The notes under the pieces: model-generated
The model's database searches: none
The model's input: only the letters and a program-made list of their open reading frames with translations
What the model was told of the DNA's origin: nothing
In this document: one piece after another, positions 10,901 to 23,379 of the stretch
Layout of the letters: the number at the start of each line of letters is the position of its first letter
How positions within the stretch are numbered: the first letter of the stretch is position 1
Assembly (NCBI GenBank): GCA_963210315.1
Contig: OY723317.1
Span: 310,001 to 374,000 of the forward strand
Reading direction: 5' to 3'
Source: Rhynchopus euleeides
Taxonomy: Eukaryota; Euglenozoa; Diplonemea; Diplonemida; Diplonemidae
Length of the DNA stretch: 64,000 bases
Position numbers and translations under genes: made by a program

Positions 10901-11746
10901 TGCGGTCCTGCGGCCGCCAGCGTCCACCGCCCCGACGACAAACGCACCCGCACCCGCACAGCCGGTGGGCTGCTGCCCGTCCGCCGTGTGCCCCGCCGCC
11001 ACCACCACCGCCACCCCTGCCGCAACCGCACGCCGCACGGCCGCCCCGACGGCGCCGCTGCACCCCGCCCACGCGGGCCCGCCGCCGACACTCACAACCT
11101 GTGCCGGGTGCTTGTTGTCCGCCACCCCGTCCACGTGGAACCCGGCGCTCCACAGCACCGCGTCCGCAATGTCCTTGCTGGTACCGCCGCACAGCCCCAG
11201 CACACGCACCGGGACGATCTTGACGCTGCCTTGCCGTGTGTGGCCCCCGCGACCCTGTCCAGCAGCAGACGCAGCTGCAGCAGAAGACGCCACCGTGCCG
11301 GCAGCAGCTGTGCCCTGCCACGGCGATGCCCTCGCGTGCCTGCCACACCCGGCCGTCTCGTCCCCACCCTCGTCTGTCGGGTCAGCGTCCCGCCCGTCCC
11401 CGTCGCGTGCACGCCATGCGTCCGAGATGAAGTCGTAGCCGGGCAGCAGGTGCGGGGCGAGATCCCCACGGTCCCGCCCGATCCCTGTCCCCAGCACGGC
11501 CACGACGACGGTGCGCCCAACACCTCCCTGTGTAGGCGTCTGTGTTTCTGCATGTGTCTGCGTCGCGGTACCGCCACCGGGTGCGAAGCGCTTGGTGTAG
11601 TGGAACCCGCCGCCGGAGCTGGGGTTGGTGTGTGCATGCACATCCACATCCGCATGCGTGTCCGTGTGCGGCTGTTCCGCCCCCTCCCCCACCGCCTGCC
11701 GCAGCACCACGGCCACCACCCCGCACACGGCCCACCGCAGCGCCAT
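7973..11746 (-). CDS. Subtilase-like pseudoprotease with five LamG-like repeats, copy 2
   Basis: A 1257-aa product from ATG 11744-11746. Residues 1-25 look like a signal peptide. Residues about 80-370 follow the bacterial-type extracellular S8 pattern (LPGYDFISDA, DGDGRDADPTD, VPVRVLGLCGG, VVVAAG). The four catalytic positions are changed: Asp to Gly86 in VAVLGTG, His to Gln144 in SPWQGT, oxyanion Asn to His253 in AAGH, and nucleophile Ser to Gly339 in GTGTAAHLVSG. His, Asn and Ser to the present residues are each reachable by one base change. Five LamG-like jelly-roll units of about 160 aa follow (about 425-1257), recognisable by LTFGG, FDFGNGA and IGRSNW. No membrane anchor at the C-terminus. 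Likely a secreted binding protein, inferred. Intronless; an upstream in-frame GTG at 11809 is not used here as the start. Confidence 0.88.
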   Translation of the reverse strand: MALRWAVCGVVAVVLRQAVGEGAEQPHTDTHADVDVHAHTNPSSGGGFHYTKRFAPGGGTATQTHAETQTPTQGGVGRTVVVAVLGTGIGRDRGDLAPHLLPGYDFISDAWRARDGDGRDADPTDEGGDETAGCGRHARASPWQGTAAAGTVASSAAAASAAGQGRGGHTRQGSVKIVPVRVLGLCGGTSKDIADAVLWSAGFHVDGVADNKHPAQVVSVGGGPAWAGCSGAVGAAVRRAVAAGVAVVVAAGHTADGQQPTGCAGAGAFVVGAVDAGGRRTAPATDYGPLVGISALDAGVPAAAQPDSHRGVAADADLQHTDTATHTSTATATTTGGTGTAAHLVSGTLAAMIATSPAAGGLSAEGAWGCLTRTAQPFPPASPDRQCTTALCGAGIMDVTGGLVCAQSTPSSDWCSQPWQSSEVIAGFASATTFQLPALTFGGALTFRATVRLASHGVIFTFANGAGLYELGTDTVGLTYGMDARDGLAFIVSHYGAWQDIRCARQPSWGNSVYVEGRISRADSAGSGDSTGVLWVDGVECARGPLYLPAMLERRTNWVDTYPFPFGPARSFVTDFEMSACMVKQPACFRAEPVASFQHLQDFNQDAPLTFGGQMYMRASVYLNSYTTWGRIFDFGNGAGQDNVVLALAGGANHLVLQVVHRGVMTEVLCGIPIELHQWTTVEVTIARDGNTGLDVLARIIVDGYQCGSGPVDLPETVQRSSNRIGRSNWPNNDDLDGTVSNFVLTACRFLQPCHSPTSFLSLDADSRQHFDQDAPLTFGGPMHISAGVTISSYTPWARIIDFGNGASQDNILITLRGSTKQLAVHVYRQGLVQEVVCPADLPLGTVFTVDVVLSRAEGFATQGTAAIYIDRLECVKGTLHLPELVLRNKNLIGRSNWGDAPFDGVVQSLDITTCSLSQPCSGTFLREVASFQQSSDFNQEAALLSGGELYVKATVTFNSYSGWARIFDFGNGAADNNIVMSLAHTSKQIVLDVWRDGSLQRVQCIADTPLNTAVAVEATITRNPHSFLDGLGAIYIDGVHCADGPLHIPALLERSSNLIGRSNWVGEAPLDGSVTNFRMTRCSHVYTCHKNPTEVARFQDVSEFDQATPLTFGGEIYVRTRVKLNSYTPQGRIFDFGNGAAQDNVLVKVVPNTKRLILSVWVSGAPVHLPCDMDLQLGVTYTIEVTNIYLFTHLGAEICIANFAVDGVNCGHRSRLASYARITPRYSNLIGRSNWAGHPPLDGTVSDFVLSFCPAQ

Positions 11747-12203
11747 CACCGCACAGCACACACACTGCAACCTGCACAGGGTGGTGGGTGTGTCGGTGCC
11801 CTGCCCCACGTGGCCTGACCTGGGGCGGTGAAGCGCAAGCAGGCATCACGTGGTGGGGTAGGTGGGGGTTGTCGGCGCGGGTGGGAGCAAGGGTGAAACG
11901 GTAAAAGGGAGAAAGCGGGCAGGGGGGCACGGGGCTGCAGCACCGGCGGGACGTATACCGTCATAACAGAACCACAATGTAAAAGCCAAAAACGCACATC
12001 ATGAAAAGCAATGCGGCAGCAGTGGAACGCGGGACAGCCGCATGCACTCCACCCTCGCTGGCATACAGCGGGACCCGCTGTGAAGAGTGAATAGGAGCTG
12101 CCTCGTCCGTCGTTATGGTGCCTGGTGGTGCTTGGTTGCCCGCCTTCATCGCTTCATTCATTCATCGCACATCAGTTATCTACTTACCTACTACATCAAC
12201 CGA
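11747..12203. other. Intergenic between subtilase-like copy 2 and beta-tubulin 3' end
   Basis: Holds the shared upstream motif at 11822-11840 and, nearer 12200, presumed tubulin 3' UTR. No gene seen. Confidence 0.6.
11822..11840 (-). promoter_or_regulatory. Shared upstream motif, copy 2
   Basis: Identical 19-base motif to 3339-3357, at the same distance from the start codon of the paralogue. Confidence 0.35.
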
Positions 12204-14614
<2,411 letters not shown>

Positions 14615-16975
14615 CTAGAGGCGGTCTTGCAGGGCAGGGCTGGCGTAGTAGCCGTTCTGCGCATTTGCACTCACCGCAGCAAGCACCACCTCGCGGTCTG
14701 CCTGCAGCTCTGCACTGGCAAAAGGGAGCAGCACACAGCGATGACGCATTGAGAAAGCAGCAAGAGCTGCCTGCCTGTCAGCACGCACACTGTCCCCCGC
14801 GTAGATGAAGTTGGTACGGTTGCCATTGATGGCAGGAAGTGCCACCTCCAGGTTGTCACGCAGCACAGCGTCCATCCAGGCGAACAGGGTGGGGTCGCGT
14901 GCAATAGCTGCCAACGCAACATCCTTGTCCTGGCACAGTGTGCCAGTGAGGCTGAGGTACGCGGCAGGTGTGATGGCCACTCCCTGCAGCACGAAGGATT
15001 TGCAAGATCGGAGTGCCTCACTCAGATCACCGAACTTGACCTTGTCCTTACGAAGTGCCAGCAAGACGACCTCTACATCCTCTTGCAGCGACGCACTCAT
15101 GAGAGGAAAGTGAGGAAGCACCCCGCGAGAAAGTGCCTTCATGACAATATCCTTGTTCCCTCTTGCCGCCTCACTCAGATCACCGAACTTCACTTTCTTC
15201 AGACGAAGCGCCTTGATGACGACACCTTGGTCCTCCTGCAACGCAGCACTCATTTGGGAGAAGTGGCCAAGCTTTCCCCGGGCAAGTGCCGTCATGATAA
15301 CGTCGTTGTCTCCCCGGACCGCCACACTCAAATCGCCGAACGTCACTCTGTTCACCTTTCCCACCCGAAGTGCCTTCATGACAACATCTTTGTCATCCTG
15401 CAACGTCGTACTGATTTGGGAAAAGTGATCCAGCCCTCGCCAACCAAGGGCCTTCATGACGACGTCCTTGTCCCCTTGCAGCTCCTCGCTCAGATCCGCG
15501 AACTTCACCTTCTTCTTCCTTAGTGCCTTCAAGACCACCTCTTTGTCCTCCTGCAACGTCGCGCTCAGTTGGGAAAATTCCTTCACCTTGCCGAGATCAA
15601 GTGCCTTCATGACGACATCGTTGTCCACACGCAGTGCCTCGCTCAGCTCCGCGAACTTGACATTCTTCTTGCGAAGTGCCTGCAAGACGACCTCTTTGTC
15701 CTCCTGCAACGTCGGGCTGAGGTGGTGAAAGCGCTTCAGCTTGCAGGAACCAAGCGCCTCCATGACGAAGTCCTTGTCCCCTCGCAGCGCCTCACAGAGG
15801 TCGCCGAATCCGACTTCGATAGAATCGAGTGCCTTCAGGACGACTTCTTTGTCCTCCTGCAACGTCGCGCTCATTTGGTGGAAGTCCTTCAACAGGCCGC
15901 GAGCAAGCCCCTTCATGACGACCTCTTTGTCTTCCCGCAGCGCCTCGCTCAGATCACCGAAGGTGACCTTGAGAGAATCAAGCACCTTAAGGACCACCTC
16001 CTTATCCTCCTGCAATGCCGGGCTCAGTTGGTCAAAGTCCTTCAGCATCTGGTGGTCGAGTGCCGCCATGACGACATCTTTGTCCCCTCGCAGTGCCTCG
16101 CTCAGATCACCGAACGTCACCTTCTTCTTGCGAAGTGCCTCCGTGGCAACATCTTTGTCCTCCTGCAAGGTCGCGCTCAGTTGGGGGAAGTAGTCCAGCT
16201 TGCCACAATCAAGTGCCTTCATGACGACCTCTTTGTCCTCCTGCAGCGCCTTGCTGACATCTCCCCAAGCCGCATTGTATTCAAGAGCTTCGAGGACGAA
16301 GGCCTTGTCACTGAGCCACACAGCGCTGTTTGCACAGTGCGGCACAGCAAGAAGCGCAACGCTGCGCTGCTCCTGCAAGCCTTTGTTCTCGACGTGGCGA
16401 CACATTGAAGGGTCCTGCTCCAACGCCGCGATGACGACGTCTGCGTCTGAACGTAGTGCGGCACTGGCACGCACAAAGGCTCTGGGATCGCACCTCACGT
16501 ACTCCAGCATCACCTCCTTGTCCCCGTGCAGTGAGGGGTGCACCCAGTCTGGCTGGATGGGGATAGGTGCCCCCTCATCGCCGTCCTCCTCGTCTGCCTG
16601 ACGTCCTTCAGCCGATTGCTTTCTCTTGAGGGCGCGTCTCCTTGAGAGTGCCAGCACTGCCAGGATGCACTCCCGGCGCTGGTGCGCCCACATTGGGATG
16701 CTATTCATCGAGACAGCACCGCTGCGCAGGTGCGCCACAAACGTCGCCACACCACGCACCACCTCCACGCGGCACCCGCCCGAGAAAACGGCGACGTTGC
16801 TGACGCACTCCGCCCCGTCACACGCCACGCGCTGCCCGCCCACACTCAGGTCCACGTCCTCCCCGAACCCGAATGCCTCGCCGCACCGCCGCTTCACCGC
16901 AGACACCGTCGCATCGGGATCGATCTCCAGAGGCTCCTCACGCCCTGACAGCGTGTCGATGGCGTGCACCTCCAT
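14615..16975 (-). CDS. Ubiquitin-like/DUF4116 repeat protein, gene 1
   Basis: 786 aa from ATG 16973-16975 (MEVHAIDTLSG), chosen because the homology between paralogues becomes protein-like there and the longer frame needs a GTG. Residues 1-75 have the strand and turn pattern of a ubiquitin-like fold (LEIDPDATVSAVKRRC, DLSVGGQRVACDG). A Lys/Arg/Glu-rich linker and a conserved block (SLHGDKEVMLEYVRCDP) follow, then alternating repeats of type F-x-LSATLQEDKEVVLKAL and KFGDLSEALRGDKDVVMKAL. These form a pair of 51 residues repeated about eight times, and match DUF4116 (PF13475). A conserved C-terminal cap ends ASAELQADREVVLAAV. Function unknown; a helical interaction scaffold, perhaps tied to ubiquitin signalling, is inference. 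Intronless, no signal peptide. Confidence 0.82.
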   Translation of the reverse strand: MEVHAIDTLSGREEPLEIDPDATVSAVKRRCGEAFGFGEDVDLSVGGQRVACDGAECVSNVAVFSGGCRVEVVRGVATFVAHLRSGAVSMNSIPMWAHQRRECILAVLALSRRRALKRKQSAEGRQADEEDGDEGAPIPIQPDWVHPSLHGDKEVMLEYVRCDPRAFVRASAALRSDADVVIAALEQDPSMCRHVENKGLQEQRSVALLAVPHCANSAVWLSDKAFVLEALEYNAAWGDVSKALQEDKEVVMKALDCGKLDYFPQLSATLQEDKDVATEALRKKKVTFGDLSEALRGDKDVVMAALDHQMLKDFDQLSPALQEDKEVVLKVLDSLKVTFGDLSEALREDKEVVMKGLARGLLKDFHQMSATLQEDKEVVLKALDSIEVGFGDLCEALRGDKDFVMEALGSCKLKRFHHLSPTLQEDKEVVLQALRKKNVKFAELSEALRVDNDVVMKALDLGKVKEFSQLSATLQEDKEVVLKALRKKKVKFADLSEELQGDKDVVMKALGWRGLDHFSQISTTLQDDKDVVMKALRVGKVNRVTFGDLSVAVRGDNDVIMTALARGKLGHFSQMSAALQEDQGVVIKALRLKKVKFGDLSEAARGNKDIVMKALSRGVLPHFPLMSASLQEDVEVVLLALRKDKVKFGDLSEALRSCKSFVLQGVAITPAAYLSLTGTLCQDKDVALAAIARDPTLFAWMDAVLRDNLEVALPAINGNRTNFIYAGDSVRADRQAALAAFSMRHRCVLLPFASAELQADREVVLAAVSANAQNGYYASPALQDRL

Positions 16976-17629
16976 CCCACACAGGTGTGCCGAGGTCTGC
17001 CGGAGGGTGTGTGCACCGGGTCTGTGATGCGAGGCGGGGAGGGGGTGTCTGCGAGGGAGGGTGCTGTGCACAGTGCAGGTGGCATCAAGAGTGGGCTCGG
17101 GTTGCGACCCTCCGCGAAAACACAAAAACCTGGCCTCCCGCTGTGCTGTCTGTGGGGAGGGGGCGCTGCCGCGTCTTGAAGTAGCGGGTATCCTTCCAAC
17201 CGACACACACGTCCGCGAAACACAAAAATCTGGTTTTCTTCATGCAGCCTCCGATAAAAAAACGGGGGAGGAAACGACGATTGTTCGCTTCCTTTCAGTG
17301 CATGTCAGAGGAGTGCAGACACAACCCCGCCATCAGAGGCTGCAAAGCTTTTCCCCTTCCTCCCTCGGGGGGCGTCCTTGTCTTCCTCTGCCCGCAGGAC
17401 GCCGGACTGTTTGTAGGTGGAGGGTGTTCCGAAGGGGGAAAGGTTCACCCTTCTCTCCACATCAGCCCCCCCTTCCTGAAAGCTGGGCCAAGCAAGGCTC
17501 CAACCTGTCATTCGGTGTTTTCGAGGAGCAAATCCTTTCTTGAGTCGTGTATTTGTTTTTAAAGAAAAACTGGTTCTTCATTGCCCCCGACGCTTTTCAC
17601 ACCGAGGTGTGGGTGATAGGTGTGGTGAA

Positions 17630-18144
17630 TTTTTTTTTTTTTTCATGTCGCTCCTGTTGGTCACTTCGCTGCTTTGAGTCAGCCACGTGGCGGAAGCCGG
17701 ACCGCAGGGAGGGGCGTTGCGCCCGTTGACGCCTCTCGCTCCTCATGTGCCTTGAGTAGCTGCCAGGTGGGTCTGCTTTGAGGCGGGGAATCGCGTCAGG
17801 CCAAACAGCCACTGCGAGGACGTCTCCCCTAAAAGAAAAGAAAGAATGTGGGAAGGGGACGGGGGTGGGATGGGTGGGCAGCGCAAGCCGGAAGGAGCGC
17901 CTCCCATGAGGCGGAAGCTCACCCGACAGCATAAAATGCTGCGAAAACAACAAAAAAAGGGAAAATAAACCACGCACACCACAACATCAATAAAACCAAA
18001 GCCGTGCGGAAAGGGCCCCTCCGCATATATGAAACAGGGCACACAGCGGAAAAAGAGTTACCAGAGCTTGCCTTAGTTTCCCCTCGGAGGAGGGTAATCA
18101 CAGGGGGCGCCACGTGAAGGCAGCAAGTTGGATTTTATCCCCCC
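17630..18144 (-). repeat. Dispersed 515-bp repeat ending in an A tract, copy 2
   Basis: Second copy of 6911-7427, about 10.7 kb away. Comparison with the uninterrupted array units (22460 and 26040) shows it is an insertion. The extra bases 18145-18465 may be the 5' part of a longer element that copy 1 lacks. Confidence 0.7.
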
Positions 18145-19130
18145 TGGTGGAGATTGAGGGTAATAACAGCAACACAACAGCAAACACATCAGCGACACAC
18201 AAATCGAGGCAAGAGGAGGTGGGGCGGGGTGTCAGCCTGCAGAAGTCTGCAGTTGGCCAGCAAGACGAAACGTACGGGGGAGAGAGCGCTCAGCCGGGGA
18301 AGCGACTCAGTGGCCTGAAGGGACAAGAGCCCACCACCCGCCCGCCCTCGCCCATGCCTGCCCACCGTCGGTCACCGTCGCCCACCCTCGTGCGCCCTCG
18401 CCCATGCTCGCCCAGAGGCGGCTTGTTTTCGGTCAAAAACCGTGAAGGGGGTCCGTTGGGTGGGGTGTGGGTGTGCTGTGGGCCGTGTGTGTCGGGTGGA
18501 AGGGTACCCACTACTTCTGGGAGCGGCCTCCCTCCCCACAGACACGGCATGCAGCCAACAACAGATGGGGTGAGGGGGGGTAGCTGTCTGCAGGAGAACT
18601 GTTGATACGTTGGGGGGACCCGTGAGGAAACCGCCACCGTAAGCCCGACTGCTGAATGGTGGTGAGTGTCCTCACAGGTTCCCTTCCAACTTTGCTGGGC
18701 AGCTCTGCAGAAGCAAGCGGCAAAAACACACGAAAGGGGGATAGGGGGTAGCCTGCCCGTCCAGAGCCAATCTCCTCACCTGCGGTGCTTGCTCTGAGAT
18801 CTAGCCTCGCTGCCACCCACCCACAGAGGGGTGTGCATGTTGCCTTCTCAGATGGAAGGTGGTGGGTGTTGCACAGCCTGACAAAGCACCACACGTGAGG
18901 GGGACACGAAACGAAACATTCGCTTGGACTTTGTGCTGCTGCTGCTCCACAAAACGCTGCGGGGAAGCTGAGCGCCTCCCTGTAGCGGTGCAGCAGGAGG
19001 GGGTGCGTGTTGCACGCCCTTCACATCAACACTCACAAACAGACAACCACTGCAGCCACAGCACACACCTTCCACACCTTCAGCACACACATTCGGGTTC
19101 ACGTGCAAAAAGGCAAAAGGGTGAACCCGA

Positions 19131-19698
19131 ATTGTCCTGGGCAAGACGTTAAACTACCTGGGAGGGCTTCCCCAGACCATGACGGGTGCTTGCACCAGGA
19201 GTTTGAAACAGCCACTCATGCCTTGCGATGCTCAAGTGCCTGCTGGACCCCTATGTCCTTCAGGCCCCAAAGCAGGCAACGATATAGGAGCAACCTAACG
19301 GGGGAGGTGAAGAGGGCACGGGTCTTAGCCTGATGACACACTGCAACCTCAAGGTGACTGGCGACACCTCTCCCACAGTCTGCGGCGACTCTGCCGTGGC
19401 GACAAGGCTTCCTGTCATGGGAGATCGCTGCGTGGATCAACGTGGCACCACCCGTGTGCTCGGCAGGTTGTTTCGGCACCTGTTTTCTCCGTGTCATGCT
19501 TTTCGTGAGCGTGTCAGGGATGTTGGCACACGCTGGGGAGGGTTCACATGATGACATAACATATATCAGAAGCACACACCCACGTGGCGCTGTCCTTGGC
19601 AGGACTTTGAAAGTGCCGCCTTGATATCCTTGTTGGATAGAACCCTCATATCACACCCTCAATCAGCTGACGCAAAAAGGGAAAAAGAGTGAACCCGA
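19131..19698. other. Insertion bounded by a 26-27 bp direct duplication
   Basis: In the other array units the sequence runs straight from GTGAACCCGA into TGGTCAGCTCTG. Here about 540 bp intervene, and the A-rich stretch plus GTGAACCCGA occurs before (19105-19130) and again after (19672-19698) with small differences. No coding content recognised. Confidence 0.55.
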
Positions 19699-19783
19699 TG
19701 GTCAGCTCTGTTCTTTGCTCACGGATCCGAGGTCCTGCGCCAGTGCAGGACACAGCTCAACACTCCCCATCCTCGTCAATTGC

Positions 19784-21838
19784 CTAATCATCCGCAGACG
19801 TCCCCTCCGAATCTGACCGGTGATCCAGGTCATGCAGCCCAGAGCTGGCATAGTCGGCATTCTGCGGATTCGCACTCACCGCAGCAAGCACCACCTCGCG
19901 GTCTGCCTGCAGCTCTGCACTGGCAAAAGGGAGCAGCACCCAGTGGTCCCACATCTTGCCCTCGCCATGGGAGAAAGCAGCAAGAGCTGCCTGCCTGTCA
20001 GCACGCACACTGTCCCCCGCGTAGATGAAGTTGTCCGGGTCGCCATTGATGGCAGGAAGTGCCACCTCCAGGTTGTCACGCAGCACAGCGTCCATGCTGA
20101 CGAACAGGGTGGGGTCGCGTGCAATAGCTGCCAACGCAACATCCTTGTCCTGGCACAGTTCCCCAGTGAGGCTGAGGTAGGCGGCAGATGTAATGGACAC
20201 TGCCTGCATCACGAAGGATTTGTTAGATCGGAGTGCCTCACTCAGATCACCGAACTTGACCTTACCCTTACGAAGTGCCTTCAAGACGACCTCTACATCC
20301 TCTTGCAGCGACGCACTCATGAGTGGAAAGTGAGGAAGCACCCCGCGAGAAAGTGCCTCCATGACGACATCTTTGTCCCCTCGCAGGGCCTCGCTCAGAT
20401 ACGCGAACTTCGCCACCTTCTTCTGAAGTGCCTTCAGGACGATCTCTTTGTCCCCTTGCAGCGCCTCGCTCAGATCCGCGAACTTCACCTTATTCTTCCG
20501 AAGTGCCTTCAGGACGACCTCCTTGTCCTCCTGCAACGTCGCGCTGAGTTGGTGAAAGCGATTTAACTCGCAGGAATCAAGCGCCTTCATGACGACGTCT
20601 TTGTCCCCTCGCAGCGCCTCGCTCAGATGCGCGAACTTCACCTCCGTCAACCTCTGAAGTGCCTTCAAGACGAACTCTTTGTCCCCTTGCAGTGCCTCGC
20701 TCAGATCCGCGAACTTCACCTTCCTCTTCTGAAGTGCCTTCAGCACGACCTCTTTGTCCTCCTGCAACGCCGCGCTGAGTTGGTAAAAGTCATGCAGCCC
20801 CCGACAACCAAGAGCCTTCATGACGACCTCCTTGTCCCCTCGCAGTGCCTCACAGAGATCGCCGAATCCGACTTCGACGGAATCGAGGGCCGCCAGGACG
20901 ACCTCTTTGTCCTCCTGCAACGCCGCGCTCATTTGGTGAAAGTTGTTCAACAGGCCGCGAGCAAGCCCCTTCATGACGACCCCTTTGTCCCCACGCAGTG
21001 CCTCGCTCAGATCACCGAACGTCACCTTCTCCTTGCGAAGTGCCTCCGTGGCAACATCTTTGTCCTCCTGCAAGGTCGCGCTCAGTTGGGGGAAGTACTC
21101 CAGCTTGCCACAATGAAGTGCCTTCATGACGACCTCTTTGTCCTCCTGCAGCGCCTTGCTGACATCTCTCCAAGCCGCATTGTACTGAAGAGCTTCGAGG
21201 ACGAAGGCCTTGTCACTGAGCCACACAGCGCTGTTTGCACAGTGCGGCACAGCAACAACCGCAACGCTGCGCTGCTCCTGCAAGTCTTTGTTCTCGACGT
21301 GGCGCCACATTGAAGGGTCCTGCTCCAACGCCGCGATGACGACGTCTGCGTCTGAACGTAGTGCGGCACTGGCAAGCACAAAGGCTTTGGGGTCGCACCT
21401 CACGTACTGCAGCATCACCTCCTTGTCCCCGTGCAGTGAGGGGTCCACCCAGTGTGGCTGGATGGCAGCCATGTCGCAGACTTGACCCGCCTCTTGTAGG
21501 CCAACGGCGCGTGTCAGCACTGCCAGGACGAACTCCCGGCGCCGGCGCGCCCAAACTGGGACGTCGTCCATTAATATAACACCGCGGCCCAGCTGGGCCA
21601 CAAACGTCGCCACACCACGCACCACCTCCACGCGGCACCCGCCCGAGAAAACGGCGACGTTGCTGATGCGCTCCGCCCCGTCACACGCCACGCGCTGCCC
21701 GCCCACACTCAGCTCCACGTCCTCCCCGAACCCGAATGCCTCGCCGCACCGCCGCTTCATCGCAGACACCGTCGCACCGGGATCGATCTCCAGAGGCTCC
21801 TCACGCCCTGACAGCGTGTCGATGGCGTGCACCTCCAT
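19784..21838 (-). CDS. Ubiquitin-like/DUF4116 repeat protein, gene 2
   Basis: 684 aa from ATG 21836-21838. Same architecture as gene 1: ubiquitin-like N-terminus (residues 1-75, near-identical), conserved block with SLHGDKEVMLQYVRCDP, alternating DUF4116-type repeats and the C-terminal cap, here extended by a short tail (DLDHRSDSEGTSADD) shared with gene 3 but not gene 1. It is 102 residues shorter than gene 1, exactly two 51-residue repeat pairs, so the size difference reflects repeat loss or gain rather than truncation. The linker after the ubiquitin-like part is the most variable region. Intronless. Function unknown. Confidence 0.82.
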   Translation of the reverse strand: MEVHAIDTLSGREEPLEIDPGATVSAMKRRCGEAFGFGEDVELSVGGQRVACDGAERISNVAVFSGGCRVEVVRGVATFVAQLGRGVILMDDVPVWARRRREFVLAVLTRAVGLQEAGQVCDMAAIQPHWVDPSLHGDKEVMLQYVRCDPKAFVLASAALRSDADVVIAALEQDPSMWRHVENKDLQEQRSVAVVAVPHCANSAVWLSDKAFVLEALQYNAAWRDVSKALQEDKEVVMKALHCGKLEYFPQLSATLQEDKDVATEALRKEKVTFGDLSEALRGDKGVVMKGLARGLLNNFHQMSAALQEDKEVVLAALDSVEVGFGDLCEALRGDKEVVMKALGCRGLHDFYQLSAALQEDKEVVLKALQKRKVKFADLSEALQGDKEFVLKALQRLTEVKFAHLSEALRGDKDVVMKALDSCELNRFHQLSATLQEDKEVVLKALRKNKVKFADLSEALQGDKEIVLKALQKKVAKFAYLSEALRGDKDVVMEALSRGVLPHFPLMSASLQEDVEVVLKALRKGKVKFGDLSEALRSNKSFVMQAVSITSAAYLSLTGELCQDKDVALAAIARDPTLFVSMDAVLRDNLEVALPAINGDPDNFIYAGDSVRADRQAALAAFSHGEGKMWDHWVLLPFASAELQADREVVLAAVSANPQNADYASSGLHDLDHRSDSEGTSADD

Positions 21839-23379
21839 CCCACACAGGTGTGCCGAGGTCTGCCGGAGGGTGTGTGCACCGGGTCTGTGATGCGAGGCGG
21901 GGAGGGGGTGTCTGCGAGGGAGGGTGCTGTGCACAGTGCAGGTGGCATCAAGAGTGGGCTCGGGTTGTGACCCTCCGCGAAAACACAAAAACCTGGCATC
22001 CCGCTGTGCTGTCTGTGGGGAGGGAGGGGCGCTGCCGCGTCTTGAAGTAGCGGGTATCCTTCCAACCGACACACACGTCCGCAAAACACAAAAATCTGGT
22101 TTTCTTCATACAGCCTCCGATAAAAAAACGGGGGAGGAAACGACGTTTGTTCGCTTCCTTTCAGTGCATGTCAGAGGAGTGCAGACACAACCCCGCCATC
22201 AGAGGCTGCAAAGCTTTTCCCCTTCCTGCCTCGGGGGGCCTTGTCTTCCTCTGCCCGCAGGACGCCGGACTGTTTGTAGGTGGAGGGTGTTCCGAAGGGG
22301 GAAAGGTTCACCCTTGTCTCCACATCAGCCCCCCCTTCCTGAAAGCTGGGCCAACCAAGGCTCTAACCTGTCATTCGGTGTTTCAGAGGAGCAAATCCCT
22401 TTCTTGAATCGATCTGTTTACTTGTTTAGAAAAACTGGTTCTTCATTGCCCCCTGACGCTTTTCACACCGAGGTGGGGTGTGTGGGGACCTTCCACGTGT
22501 GTGTGGGGCGGAAGGGTACCCACTACTTCTGGGAGCGGCGTCACTCCCCACAGACACGGCATGCAGCCAACAACAGATGGGGTGAGGGGGGTAGCTGTCT
22601 GCAGGAGAACTGTCGATACGTTGGGGGGACCCGTGAGGAAACCGCCACCGAAGCCGGACTTCTGAATGGTGGTGAGTGTCCTCAGAGGTTCCCTTCCAAC
22701 CTTGCTGGGCAGCTCTGCAGAAGCAAGCGGCAAAAACACACAAAAAGGGGAAGAGAGGGGGCAGCCTGCCCACCCAGAGCCAATCTCCTCACCTGCGATG
22801 CTTGCTCTCAGATCTCACCTCGTTACAACCCAGACACAGCGAAGCTTCTTCACCTCGTCGAGTACCAAGGAGGGCAGGTTGTGAGGAGGAGAGGGCGACA
22901 GGGCTGCTGGGGAAGAAAGGGAGGGCAGCTCGGCATGCTGCCGCGCTGCGCCTCCTCGAAGGGGGTCTTGCTGTGCCACCCACCCACAGAGGGGTGTGCT
23001 TGTTGCCTTCTCAGATGGAAGGTGGTGGGTGTTGCACAGCCTGACAAAACACCACACGTGAGGGGGGCACGAAACGAAACATTCGCTTGGACTTTGTGCT
23101 GCTGCTGCTCCACAAAACGCTGCGGGGAAGCTGAGCGCCTCCCTGTAGCGGTGCAGCAGGAGGGGGTGCGTGTTGCACGCCCTTCACATCAACACTCACA
23201 AACAGACAACCACTGCAGCCACAGCACACACCTTCCACACCTTCAGCACACACATTCGGGTTCACGTGCAAAAAAGGGAAAAGAGTGAACCCGATGGTCA
23301 GCTCTGTTCTTTGCTCACGGATCCGAGGTCCTGCGCCAGTGCAGGACACAGCTCAACACTCCCCATCCTGGTCAATTGC
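21839..23379. other. Spacer between DUF4116 genes 2 and 3
   Basis: The least interrupted spacer unit: gene 2 5' flank (21839-22450), then the shared module with the 10-bp inverted repeat near 23255-23295. Useful as the reference empty site for the insertions elsewhere. No gene seen. Confidence 0.6.

Larger units (their letters stand above)
16976..19783. other. Spacer between DUF4116 genes 1 and 2, with insertions
   Basis: The 5' flank at 16976-17620 matches the flanks of genes 2 and 3. It is interrupted by the 515-bp repeat at 17630-18144 and a further segment to about 18465, then resumes. A second insertion lies at 19131-19698. No host gene seen. Confidence 0.6.
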
